Below, one piece after another: positions 41,335-50,243 of a stretch of 64,000 bases of DNA; positions within the stretch are counted from its first letter, which is position 1; every line of letters begins with the position of its first letter. The stretch lies in assembly GCF_051967575.1 (NCBI RefSeq), contig NZ_JBQCJW010000012.1, forward strand, positions 1 to 64,000, written 5' to 3'. The translations under genes and the position numbers were made by a program. This DNA comes from Solibacillus silvestris_B. Lineage in GTDB: Bacteria > Bacillota > Bacilli > Bacillales_A > Planococcaceae. The notes below the pieces were generated by a model that had not been told where the DNA came from, made no database searches, and saw only the letters and a list, made by a program, of their open reading frames with translations.

Positions 41335-42255
41335 TTATAGACAAAATAATTCGTATTGCTTTGATAACTGTGTTAAAAATTCGATGCCTGCTACACTGTT
41401 GCCGACTTTATCAATCGCCGGACCATATAAGCCGATGCCGATCGGACCTTGCAGATGCTCGATTTCACCTTGTTTAACAATGGCAATGATCGCACCAGAG
41501 ACCCCGCTTTTTGCAGGTAAACCGACAAATGCAGCGAACTTGCCTGAGAAATTATACATACCGCATGTAAGCATGAGCGCTTTGGCAATGTTAATGACCT
41601 CTATGCTGCAATGTGCTTCGCTGTTTTTGCCATTTGTTGCAAAATAAAAAGCGATTTTCGCTAAATCGGATACATTCACAGAAATCGAGCAAAGCTGTAA
41701 ATACACTTGCAATGCTTCTTCCACATCTGATTTCAAGAAGCCGTTCGCCTGTAAAATATACGAAATCGCACGGTTATAGTCAGCTGAATGATACTCCGAA
41801 AAATACACTTCATTATTAATGTGGACTTGCTTCCCTAAAATTTGCTCCAAAAACAATGTCACCGATTTCACTTTGTCGTACATCGTTCTTCCTGGCAATA
41901 ATGAGGCAATCGTAATGGCGCCCGCATTTATCATTGGGTTGAACGGTTTATTGTTGTTGCTCTCCAAACGCACAATTGAATTAAACGAATCCCCTGTCGG
42001 CTCGACATCCACATAGTGCATAATTTCCTCAATGCCGTGATGATTCGTTGCCACCATAAAGCTAATGACTTTCACGACACTTTGCAGCGTAAACATCGTT
42101 GCGCATTCCCCTAGCTCGATACTGTCTTCGGCAGACATCATGCTCACCGCAAAAGCGTTTGGATCATTCACCGCCAGCGCCGGAATATACGTTGCTACCT
42201 GACCTTTGTATGTCATTTGTGCTGCTTGTTTATATATTTGCTGTAAATTTTCCAT
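41335..42255 (-). CDS. glsA: Glutaminase
   Basis: 306 aa serine-dependent glutaminase (glutamine to glutamate + ammonia) with a beta-lactamase-like fold. Catalytic Ser-X-X-Lys in FTLQSVVKV (about 57-65), RLESNNNKPFNPMINAGAI, and the C-terminal AKSGVSGAI. No good Shine-Dalgarno sequence directly before the ATG; a GAGAGGTGTGGAG lies about 30 nt away, so the start could be elsewhere or translation weak. Length is normal. Monocistronic. Confidence 0.93.
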   Translation of the reverse strand: MENLQQIYKQAAQMTYKGQVATYIPALAVNDPNAFAVSMMSAEDSIELGECATMFTLQSVVKVISFMVATNHHGIEEIMHYVDVEPTGDSFNSIVRLESNNNKPFNPMINAGAITIASLLPGRTMYDKVKSVTLFLEQILGKQVHINNEVYFSEYHSADYNRAISYILQANGFLKSDVEEALQVYLQLCSISVNVSDLAKIAFYFATNGKNSEAHCSIEVINIAKALMLTCGMYNFSGKFAAFVGLPAKSGVSGAIIAIVKQGEIEHLQGPIGIGLYGPAIDKVGNSVAGIEFLTQLSKQYELFCL

Positions 42256-42496
42256 CTATAGCTAATCGTAAAGACTAGCTCCACACCTCTCAATTCTTAC
42301 GTAATTGAAACTTCATTGTAATTGGCAATTGTCTTTTATGTCAATAAAACCATGAGTTACGTCGACTTTCTATAAATAGTGAAGATTAGGTGAAACGAGC
42401 CAGTTTATGTTTTATTGTCATTTCCCCCCTTTTCCTGATGATGTATTGTATAATTTTAGCAATTAGCTTCAGGTGAGTCAGAAAGTTGGTGAAAAT

Positions 42497-42940
42497 ATGA
42501 TACAGGGCCACAACTATGTGTTTATTGAATTTCTTAAGATTACTGAGCTACAAATGAATAAATACTTTAACATCTCTGGTTCATATGCAGTCATAAAATG
42601 TAAGGGTAAATTTCTAGTTTGCTATAACAATTGGCGCAATCAATGGGAACTTCCTGCCGGTAAAAGAGAAATGAATGAATCGCCTAAACAATGCGCGATA
42701 CGCGAGCTGTACGAGGAGACAGGCCAAATCGTAAATGACTTGGCGTTCAAAGGCTTGCTAATGTCAAAAAACATAGCAACTGGCACTATAAAATATAACC
42801 CTGTATATGCCACAGAAATTCAAGTATTACAGCCATTTATAGAGAATAATGAAATTTCCAAAATAAAACTTTGGGACTTAAAGAAGGATATTGGTTGTTT
42901 TGATGAGCTAGATAGAGAAATTTTCAAATACATTATTTAG
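42497..42940 (+). CDS. Nudix hydrolase
   Basis: 147 aa. Complete Nudix box GKREMNESPKQCAIRELYEE plus TGQI near residues 55-78. Acts on a nucleoside-diphosphate-linked substrate that cannot be predicted. ATG at 42497 is nearest to GGTGA; the in-frame GTG at 42473 is less well placed. First of a plus-strand accessory cluster with another Nudix gene at 44.3 kb. Confidence 0.85.
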   Translation: MIQGHNYVFIEFLKITELQMNKYFNISGSYAVIKCKGKFLVCYNNWRNQWELPAGKREMNESPKQCAIRELYEETGQIVNDLAFKGLLMSKNIATGTIKYNPVYATEIQVLQPFIENNEISKIKLWDLKKDIGCFDELDREIFKYII

Positions 42941-42994
42941 AATTTGCTTAAACGGATTTCAATTTATCCTCCAGCATAAAACTATAATAAAGTA

Positions 42995-43184
42995 ATGACC
43001 ATTACCGACTCAATCGCTTTTTTTATCGAAAACTCTTTACAAAATCAATATCTTGGCTCACAAATCATACGCCTAATTGAAGTTGAATTTCTTGTTGCTC
43101 GTTCTTTGTCGCTCGATACTCCATTTAAATATGCGAAATCAATCTTTTTACGAAGAATTAGGCTATGTCAAAACAATACAATAA
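42995..43184 (+). pseudogene. GNAT acetyltransferase C-terminal remnant, frameshifted
   Basis: Frame 1 encodes NQYLGSQIIRLIEVE and ARSLSLDTPFKYAKS, like the acetyl-CoA helix and beta strand of GNAT enzymes. After a T5 run (43145-43149) the expected end FYEELGYVKTIQ continues in another frame to the stop at 43182. The N-terminal half is absent. So this is a truncated, frameshifted relic. Confidence 0.6.
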
Positions 43185-43216
43185 CCAACAAACTCCAAGA
43201 AGGATAGGTGAACATT

Positions 43217-44206
43217 ATGCTTGAACGATTACAAAGAGGCGATAAAATAGGGATTTTCTCCCCCTCGGATCCAGCAACAGCCACTGCCAAAAAGCGCTAT
43301 ATTCGCGGCAAGGAATTTCTGCAATCAAAGGGTTTCCTAATTGTGGAGGGGAGCCTTACCGGCAAACAGGACGGCTATCGATCCGGGACTCCGAAAGAAC
43401 GTGCAGACGAGCTGAATGAATTGCTGCGCGACCCGACGATTAAAATAGTCATGTCATCAATCGGCGGAACGAATTCGAATAGCTTGCTACCTTATATTGA
43501 CTATGAAGCATTTAAAAATAACCCTAAAATCGTCATTGGCTATTCCGATACAACGGCTGTTTTGCTCGCACTCTATGCAAAAACGCATATTCCTACTTTT
43601 TATGGTCCGGCACTCATCCCCTCTTTTGGTGAGTTTGAGCCGCTTGTGAACGATACATACGATTACTTTGAACGTTATTTTTGCCAATTCGAAGCGCCGT
43701 ACACGATAGCAAAACCCGAAGCTTGGTCTGATGAAATGATGAACTGGCTGGATTATTCAAAACCAAAAACGCTTTTTAAAAATGAGTGGATCGGCATACA
43801 GGAGGCTGTAATTGAGGGCAGATTAATCGGCGGCAATAATAATACAATGTACGGCTTTATCGGCACACCGTATTTCCCTGAAATTAAGGATGGCGATATA
43901 TTGCTTATCGAGGATTCATTGAAGGATGCTGCAACTGTGGAAAAAAATTTCGCGATGCTGAAATTACATGGGGTATTCGATAAAGCAGGAGGGATTTTAC
44001 TCGGAAAACATGAACTCTTTGATGATGAGGGCACAGGGAAAAAGCCAATTGATATGCTGCTGGAGCAATTGGACGGCAAAAAAATTCCGATTCTAGCCGA
44101 TATTGACTGTGCCCATACACACCCTATGTTTCCTTTAGCAATCGGGAAAAAAATTCGCATGAATACTGTGGAAAAATCGATCACATGCATTGAAAAATGG
44201 CTTTAA
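43217..44206 (+). CDS. Peptidase S66 family (MccF/LD-carboxypeptidase-like)
   Basis: 329 aa. KIGIFSPSDPA start, nucleophile Ser in VIGYSDTTAV (near 110), GGNNNTMYGFIGT, catalytic Glu in LIEDSLKDAATVEKN and His in AHTHPMFPLAIG. S66 members cleave LD-peptide bonds of muropeptides or, for MccF, the acyl-AMP bond of microcin C-type toxins. The length and loop pattern are nearer MccF, which would mean self-immunity or detoxification; no microcin genes are present. ATG at 43217 preferred over GTG at 43208. Confidence 0.88.
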   Translation: MLERLQRGDKIGIFSPSDPATATAKKRYIRGKEFLQSKGFLIVEGSLTGKQDGYRSGTPKERADELNELLRDPTIKIVMSSIGGTNSNSLLPYIDYEAFKNNPKIVIGYSDTTAVLLALYAKTHIPTFYGPALIPSFGEFEPLVNDTYDYFERYFCQFEAPYTIAKPEAWSDEMMNWLDYSKPKTLFKNEWIGIQEAVIEGRLIGGNNNTMYGFIGTPYFPEIKDGDILLIEDSLKDAATVEKNFAMLKLHGVFDKAGGILLGKHELFDDEGTGKKPIDMLLEQLDGKKIPILADIDCAHTHPMFPLAIGKKIRMNTVEKSITCIEKWL

Positions 44207-44278
44207 GCAAGGTTGGAACGGGAACCCTTTTTCATATTCAACGTTTATTGTAAAAAACAACCAAAAGGGGTTATCTCT

Positions 44279-44731
44279 ATGAGCTATATACTGAATTTGC
44301 GCAAAAAAGTCGGCACGGAGCCTATTATTATGGTCGGAGCATGTGTCCTTATTATAAATGAACACAATCAATTGCTCATGCAGCTAAGAAGGGACAATGG
44401 CTGCTGGGGACTTGCTGGCGGCTCAATGGAATTGGGCGAGACGCTGGAAGAAGCGGCAATACGCGAGATGCACGAAGAAACCGGTCTTACGGCTAATCGA
44501 CTGCAGCTGTTCGGCATTTTCTCCGGCAAGGAATTTTACTACAAATACCCACATGGCGATGAAGTGTATATCGTTGCCACAACTTATATTTGCAAAGACT
44601 ACTGCGGCTCGTTACGTTTCGACCCGGATGAGGCAACAGATTTACAGTTCTTTCCTTTGAATGACCTGCCCGATAAAATAAGCCCGCCTGATCGACTGGT
44701 GATTGAAAAGTATTTAGGTAGCGAAAATTAA
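44279..44731 (+). CDS. Nudix hydrolase (ADP-ribose pyrophosphatase-like)
   Basis: 150 aa. Nudix box GGSMELGETLEEAAIREMHE plus ETGL (about 45-68). ATG at 44279 with AAAAGGGG eight bases before; 22 further in-frame codons lack support. Follows the S66 peptidase gene by 72 nt. Substrate undetermined. Confidence 0.88.
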   Translation: MSYILNLRKKVGTEPIIMVGACVLIINEHNQLLMQLRRDNGCWGLAGGSMELGETLEEAAIREMHEETGLTANRLQLFGIFSGKEFYYKYPHGDEVYIVATTYICKDYCGSLRFDPDEATDLQFFPLNDLPDKISPPDRLVIEKYLGSEN

Positions 44732-44793
44732 TATCGGCGTGGACCATTTCTTGCTTCAAAAAATAATGCATATTAAAAAGAGGTGTACTGATT

Positions 44794-44976
44794 ATGCTAG
44801 CGCTTGCTTTATTTTTACCATCGCTTTTTGGGGTGTTTTTATTCTTGTCCCTTGCAACCCTCATTCAGAAAATGCTTGATAAAAAAAATACAAGAGATCA
44901 AAAACGTCTGTGCGCTATTTTGACATTTCTATTCCTTTTTGTTTTAATGTACAGCATTTTAATAATGCACGGTTAA
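44794..44976 (+). CDS. Small two-span membrane protein
   Basis: 60 aa with two hydrophobic helices (3-25 and 42-57) joined by a basic loop KKNTRDQKR. AAAGAGGTG site about 9 nt before ATG. No recognised family. Between a Nudix and a response-regulator gene, same strand. Confidence 0.6.
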   Translation: MLALALFLPSLFGVFLFLSLATLIQKMLDKKNTRDQKRLCAILTFLFLFVLMYSILIMHG

Positions 44977-45057
44977 TGCATTTTCCTAAATCGCTATTTT
45001 AGAAAATCCTCCCAAATGGTACACTATCCATAACGCACTTATTTAATGAGGGATTTT

Positions 45058-45744
45058 ATGGAACAACAAGTTTTGATTGTCGACCCTGATATCGCTTGGG
45101 CATGCATATTAAAAGATTTTCTGAACGAACATGGATTCGTGGTTACGACGGCACTAACTGCCGAGCAAGCGATGGATATATTTCACCGAACGTATCCATG
45201 CATGGTCATTTTGGAATTGAATTTGCCGAATGGTTCCGGCGAGATGCTTTGTGAGTGGATTCGCGCAAATCAAACGGCGGATTTGTCGATTATTATGGTT
45301 ACCGAAAAAAGCCATGTAGAAGATAAAATCAACGGGCTTACGATTGGCGCGGACGATTATTTAACAAAACCGGTCCATTTGGAAGAGTTGCTTGCGCATA
45401 TGAATGCGGTGCTTCGCCGTACCGGATTATTTTGCCAAAAAATTATTCATAACGGTCTATGTATGAAGCCGCGCAAAGGGGAGGTGCTTTTAAATGGCTC
45501 CCCCGTTCAGTTGACAAAGCATGAATTTATGCTGCTGTATTATTTGATGGACCATCCAAATCAAATTATTTCACGCGAAGCATTAGTCGAACAACTATAT
45601 CCGAATGTTGAAAAGGATATTCTCGACCGCACTATCGATGCACATATCAAAAAGCTGCGCGCAAAAATCGAATCGGACCGAAGAAATCCAAGGCGCATTG
45701 TCACTGTCCGCGGCGAAGGCTACAAATTCATTCCGGATGCATAA
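45058..45744 (+). CDS. OmpR-type response regulator with Glu at the phosphorylation site
   Basis: 228 aa. Receiver domain 1-120: the usual VILDLxLP reads VILELNLPNGSG, so the phospho-acceptor Asp is Glu. The switch Thr (IIMVTEKS) and Lys (YLTKPVH) remain; the acidic pocket is VDPD. Winged-helix output domain 130-228 with DRTIDAHIKKLRAKIE and RIVTVRGEGYKF. No histidine kinase gene is adjacent. Probably an orphan regulator locked in a phospho-mimic state or controlled by ligand or dimerisation. ATG at 45058 behind GAGGGA. Confidence 0.9.
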   Translation: MEQQVLIVDPDIAWACILKDFLNEHGFVVTTALTAEQAMDIFHRTYPCMVILELNLPNGSGEMLCEWIRANQTADLSIIMVTEKSHVEDKINGLTIGADDYLTKPVHLEELLAHMNAVLRRTGLFCQKIIHNGLCMKPRKGEVLLNGSPVQLTKHEFMLLYYLMDHPNQIISREALVEQLYPNVEKDILDRTIDAHIKKLRAKIESDRRNPRRIVTVRGEGYKFIPDA

Positions 45745-45785
45745 AAAGGACTGTACTAAACTTCAGAATTTAGTACAGTCCTTTC
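45745..45785. terminator. Bidirectional terminator
   Basis: AAGGACTGTACTAAA / TTTAGTACAGTCCTTT, a long perfect stem between the converging response-regulator and cytochrome genes. Confidence 0.92.
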
Positions 45786-45788
45786 CTA

Positions 45789-46733
45789 TTATTGATAATC
45801 CTTCAATACTTCTGTCCAATCAAGTGTGCCGTTTTGTGCCTGCTCACGGCGCTCTTTTGTCATAATATCGGATGGTTTGTCCCCTTTTGGCCAGTCCGTA
45901 TCATGTTTTCCCCATTCAGGGCGGTCCTGCGTTAAAATATATGCCGCTAAATCCGCTGCCTCCTGATCGGATAATGTCTGCTCTTGGCCAATCGGCATAT
46001 ACGCCTGAATAAAGCCTGCCATTTTCGATATGCGTGCCAATCCTGCTCCATCATTAAATGATGTATCGCCCCATAACGCTGGGCCTGTGTTTGCGCCATT
46101 TCCTGAACCGTCCGCAGCATGGCAGGCAATGCAGGATTTATTGTACAACTGCTCGCCAGTCTGAACATTCGGCGTTGGCACTTGCTTCATATCAACAGAT
46201 TTCGCCCATGGTCTTTCCTGGCCTTTTTCAACATCTTTCGAAATATAATCAAAGTACGCAATCATCGCATCCAATTCCTTTGAATCAGCTGCAAATGTTT
46301 CACCGTTCATACTGCGGATCATACAGCCATTAATACGCTGCTCAATCGAAACAATATCCCCCGCACGCGCGATATACTTCGGATAATCCGCCGTCACCCC
46401 TACCAATGATGCTACTGTATCCTTTAAGCCTGCTCCCGCATGACAGCTTGTGCATGAAAGATTCGCACCGACTTTATCTTCCGCATAAATATGCGTTTCA
46501 TTCACTAAATTGAAGCCGTAAATGATATCTTCAAATTGTTCATGATCTTTCGGAATGTCTTCCATATTGATTTCCGGAAATTCCGGTTCCCCTGCCTGTG
46601 CAAGCTCCGTCTCGTTTTCTGTTGCCATTTCCGATTTTTCGGACGACTCCTCACTGACAAATACGTTATAAATCCCTACTCCAATACTAATTGATACAAT
46701 AATTCCAATGAATGCTGCAATCGCTTTTTGCAT
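45789..46733 (-). CDS. Membrane-anchored diheme cytochrome c (TsdA-like)
   Basis: 314 aa. N-terminal membrane anchor about 4-24 (KAIAAFIGIIVSISIGVGIY), Glu-rich linker, then two heme domains: CTSCHAG (first) and CIACHAADG (second). RINGCMIRSMNG between them matches the TsdA family, where a Cys here ligates the catalytic heme. Thiosulfate dehydrogenase or a related sulfur-compound oxidoreductase facing the outside is therefore plausible. AAGGAG site before ATG at 46733. No partner sulfur genes nearby. Confidence 0.82.
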   Translation of the reverse strand: MQKAIAAFIGIIVSISIGVGIYNVFVSEESSEKSEMATENETELAQAGEPEFPEINMEDIPKDHEQFEDIIYGFNLVNETHIYAEDKVGANLSCTSCHAGAGLKDTVASLVGVTADYPKYIARAGDIVSIEQRINGCMIRSMNGETFAADSKELDAMIAYFDYISKDVEKGQERPWAKSVDMKQVPTPNVQTGEQLYNKSCIACHAADGSGNGANTGPALWGDTSFNDGAGLARISKMAGFIQAYMPIGQEQTLSDQEAADLAAYILTQDRPEWGKHDTDWPKGDKPSDIMTKERREQAQNGTLDWTEVLKDYQ

Positions 46734-47001
46734 TGTACTCACTCCTTTATCCGTAGTTTACGAAACAATGTAAAGGAATTGGGTCCATTACGAAAGACGT
46801 CAAAATGCTTTCAACAGTGTTTTACAATAAAGCATCTATTTTGAAATTTTCATCATATTTTCACATTGGACCTCTACAATGTTTAGCTTTTCGCAATGTC
46901 CTTTCTTTTTATGCATGAGCTAATAATGAACCATTTTTTTGAATAAATGTCACATTCCGCATTTCCTGATTGTCTTATATAGTTAAAGGGGGGTGAATAT
47001 A

Positions 47002-47499
47002 ATGCAGCATAAAATCATGACATTAACTGGAATGAACACACAGACAGAAGAAATTGAAACAATGATTTTAAGCCATTACGACAAATTATACAAATACTGC
47101 TATAGCATTTTGAGAAATGTGGAAGACGCAGAGGATGCGGTGCAGGATGTATTTTTAAAGGTTATTAAAAGCGGGAACCTTTCAGCGATCGACAATTTGA
47201 ATGCCTGGCTTTATAAAATCGCATATTTTCACTGCATAAATAAACTGAAACGAAGAAGAATTCTGTCATTTGTCCCCTTCATTGAATCCGAAAATCCAAT
47301 GGTCAAGGCAGAGAATGCGATGGACGAACAGCTACAAAATATACTAAGCCAATTAAAGCCGGAAGAACGCGCACTCATTGTATTGCGTATTATTGAAAAT
47401 TATAGTTTTGAGGAAATTGCCGCCATCATGGACAAGACAGCACCAACAATTCGCAAACGCTATGAACGTTTAAAAGGGAAAATCAAAAAATTGTTCTAG
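47002..47499 (+). CDS. ECF-type RNA polymerase sigma factor
   Basis: 165 aa. Sigma-70 region 2 at about 25-90 (YKYCYSILRNVEDAEDAVQD) and region 4 at about 110-160 (LKPEERALIVLRIIENYSFEEI). AAGGGGGGTGA before ATG. The gene 15 nt downstream has a membrane span and probably encodes the anti-sigma factor, the usual ECF arrangement. Target regulon unknown. Confidence 0.9.
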   Translation: MQHKIMTLTGMNTQTEEIETMILSHYDKLYKYCYSILRNVEDAEDAVQDVFLKVIKSGNLSAIDNLNAWLYKIAYFHCINKLKRRRILSFVPFIESENPMVKAENAMDEQLQNILSQLKPEERALIVLRIIENYSFEEIAAIMDKTAPTIRKRYERLKGKIKKLF

Positions 47500-47513
47500 A
47501 ATGGAGGTTTAAT

Positions 47514-48477
47514 ATGAAAAAGATGAAGGATTTTCACGACTTTGAAGAACGTTTGAAAACTGATTATGAGGGCATGAATTTAGAAAATAAACAGCACATC
47601 ATCCAAAATATCATTCGTCCAACTAAGCAGAAGCATAAAGCAAAAAAATTATCTATCGGCCTTATTGCAAGTTTATGTTTGCTGCTTGCTGTCGCAACGG
47701 CCGGCGCTATGGAATACACAAGTTTAACGTTTTTTAAAGGGAGCGGTAATACGGTAATCGAAGTGACAAATATTAAAGAGGAGGATATGGAACCACATAC
47801 AAATGCCGACGAAATTAGCCGTAAAAACGAAAAATTGATGGAGGAACTAAAAAAGACGACTCCAGAGGGAAAATTTCTTTACTTTATGGATACCGAAGCC
47901 TATGAGCAAAGCGGCATATTCAACTTATTTTATCTTTCAAATCCAGATAGCACTGCCATCAAAAAAGTTGAGGAGCTACCGTCTTCCATTACCCAGTATA
48001 TTCATTTGGAAAATACGCTGCTGGAAAACTATCATCTAAAAAGAGGCATGTTTTTATACGATTTACCGGATACTGATCACGACCAAATGATGAAACTAAT
48101 AGAAAAGCTCCAAAGACAGGCAATGGAACAAAACCGGCATTACGGCATTATGCAAGGCGATCTGCTGGATGAAGTACGCTCTGTGACACTTGCGCTATGA
48201 AACGGATAACTTTCCGGATTGGGAAGCGTTTGATCTAGAAATTGATGCCATTAATACACGTGTAGAAACAACAGAAAATTTATCAAATTATGCACCATTA
48301 AACAACGAACTCGGGATTGAAATGTACTACAGTGAAGAAGAGCGCACATTGCGTTTTGTTATGCAGACATCTGCCCAAAATTACTTGATCACAATCCGCA
48401 ATCCAATCATTTCGGATGAAAATGTTGACGTGCAGCGCTTTATTGATGTTGCGGAATCTTTGATGGTTCAGCAGTAA
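47514..48477 (+). pseudogene. Putative anti-sigma/DUF4367-like protein, split by a frameshift
   Basis: Frame 1 (47514-48200, 228 aa): cytosolic N-terminus, membrane span about 47-67 (LSIGLIASLCLLLAVATAGA), extracellular region ending VRSVTLAL. A second frame (48190-48477) continues smoothly as LRYETDNFPDWEAF to a DUF4367-like end NYLITIRNP. A single base added near 48187-48197 would explain the split. Either a pseudogene, a programmed +1 shift or a sequencing error. If truncated, control of the upstream sigma factor may be altered. Confidence 0.7.
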
Positions 48478-48548
48478 GGGGAACCTCTTTGTAATCCGAT
48501 CCTTTAATAAAGGCGGGGGTGAAAATGGATGAATTTATTATTTTAAAA

Positions 48549-48576
48549 AATCAATTACGCCTCGGCGTAATTGATT
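48549..48576. repeat. Perfect 13-bp palindrome
   Basis: AATCAATTACGCC-TC-GGCGTAATTGATT, followed by AAACATTTTT. It lies within a tiny frame (ATG 48525 to TAA 48578, 17 codons) with a GGGGGTGAAA ribosome site. The inner part recurs at 19280-19301. May be a terminator for the sigma-factor operon or a dispersed repeat. Confidence 0.65.
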
Positions 48577-48600
48577 AAACATTTTTATATTAATAATCGC

Positions 48601-49542
48601 TCAAAAAATTTCATAGGTGTTCTTTCCAGCCGCTTTTGCACGGTATAAGGCGTTGTCCGCATTTTTAAGGAGCGCATCCAGTGCTGTTTCCCCATTGGCG
48701 GCATAAGGGACGACCCCTATACTTGCCGAAAGCTGGCGTTCGGTAGCCCATTTATTCAAATCCTCAAGAAGATGATTCGCGTATTTATCTATTTCTTTTT
48801 TGGAAGACATCCGAGGAAAAATTACAATGAATTCATCTCCGCCCAACCTAACCGCAAATGCTTCCTCCTGACTTTCTACACAATGCTGAATTCTCGAAGA
48901 AACCTCCCGCAATACTAAATCCCCTGCATCATGACCATACACATCATTTATATTTTTAAACCCATCCAAATCAAGAAAGAACAGCACTCCCCCAGTTTTT
49001 GAAAAGTCTTCAAAAAACTTAAAGAGATATTGCCTGTTATAAAGTCCTGTCAGTGAATCTTTATATGCCAAATTTTCCAAAACTAAATAATACGAGAACA
49101 TTTTGGCTATTTTCTGAAGCATATTTATGCTCTTCGTGTCAAAATGCGCAGCTTTATGATCGGCCACGCATAAGGTCCCGAATTTCTCGCCATTCAAAAG
49201 AGAAATAGGAATGCCTACATATGCGTTAATATTCGCTTTTTCACTTATTCTTTTTAAATCATCCATACCAGCTATATTGCTAATATCTTCAAAGATTAAT
49301 GGTTGATTCTTTTCGAAATCAATCCGATTGCACGCAGTCTGATCAAGGTTTATAGCCATTCCTTCCGTCAAAAGAATATTTGTATTGGCATCTGAAAGTT
49401 TAAGGATCACTTGCTCATTATCGGTGAAGGAGCTTAAATAAATCAATTTGCCAGGCAATATTTCCTTTGCCAAATCCAATACATCCTTGGCAAGCTCGTT
49501 GAAATCCCTGTACATCCGTAATTCCTGTAATGGTATCACCAT
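48601..49542 (-). CDS. GAF-GGDEF diguanylate cyclase
   Basis: 313 aa. N-terminal GAF sensor (about 25-150; CNRIDFEKNQPLIFEDI and GTLCVADHKA), then GGDEF domain with intact RLGGDEFIVIF and DSLTGLYNR. Should make c-di-GMP from GTP. No inhibitory-site RxxD was seen before GGDEF. ATG at 49542 with AAGGAGG. With the EAL protein at 34-36 kb the window holds one synthase and one hydrolase. Confidence 0.9.
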   Translation of the reverse strand: MVIPLQELRMYRDFNELAKDVLDLAKEILPGKLIYLSSFTDNEQVILKLSDANTNILLTEGMAINLDQTACNRIDFEKNQPLIFEDISNIAGMDDLKRISEKANINAYVGIPISLLNGEKFGTLCVADHKAAHFDTKSINMLQKIAKMFSYYLVLENLAYKDSLTGLYNRQYLFKFFEDFSKTGGVLFFLDLDGFKNINDVYGHDAGDLVLREVSSRIQHCVESQEEAFAVRLGGDEFIVIFPRMSSKKEIDKYANHLLEDLNKWATERQLSASIGVVPYAANGETALDALLKNADNALYRAKAAGKNTYEIF

Positions 49543-49763
49543 ACTAGTGCCTCCTTTATCCAATATTGTCTTCATGTTTTTATATAGAGAAGCAATTGTT
49601 ATTTTAAATGAAATAATGTTCAAATTGTTAAGCATATAACTTATCTGTTCCCCTTCAAGCTTAACATATCCCGCTAGGTCTTTTTCAACGATGAGCTATC
49701 GCCCGCAAGCAAAATAATGAAATAGCGGGAATTGGAACTGAGTCCGGAATGTAAAACAAGGAT

Positions 49764-49790
49764 AACCCCGTTTTGATGATGGACGGGGTT
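49764..49790. terminator. Isolated hairpin
   Basis: AACCCCGT / ACGGGGTT, 8-bp perfect arms, in the 700-bp gap between the GGDEF and nuclease genes. No strong T-run; function unclear. The surrounding 49543-50055 holds no gene. Confidence 0.4.
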
Positions 49791-50055
49791 AATAGTCATC
49801 TTGTTTAATTTAAGGTGCTTTACTAGCGGGCCTTTCATTTTTGGTGAACAAATAGTATGTGATTGTATAGCACCAATTAATAGGAGTAAATTGAACAGCT
49901 AGTATTGGAAGCGAAACCTTCTTAATGCAAATGATGAATATTGTTTTTTTACCCTTTGGAAAATAAAATACTTGCAGCTAAGCGCCAGATTGCGGAATAA
50001 TTCTATCAGATTTTATTTCTTTCTCAAAAATAAATTGACGAGTGAGCATAGGTAA

Positions 50056-50243
50056 AATAAGCGGAGTTTTTCCGGTTATTTACGGAATTCAGCACATTTC
50101 AGGCAAAATAATGGGAGTTTTTCCGCCTATTTAAAGAAAACTCTCCTATTTTCGCACTTTTTAGGTCGATAGGCGGAATTTCTCCGTCTATTTCGGCTGT
50201 TTTTTGTTTTATTTTTTAAATAAGGGGAATTTTTCCGGCTATT
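50056..50243 (-). repeat. Composite element of four palindromes, copy 2
   Basis: Palindromes start at 50056, 50107, 50168 and 50219 (steps 51, 61, 51). Read on the minus strand, units appear in the same order as copy 1 at 13553: AGCCGGAAAAATTCC, AGACGGAGAAATTCCGCCT, AGGCGGAAAAACTCCC, ACCGGAAAAACTCCGCTT. The last plus-strand palindrome ends on the stop codon of the nuclease gene. Confidence 0.85.
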
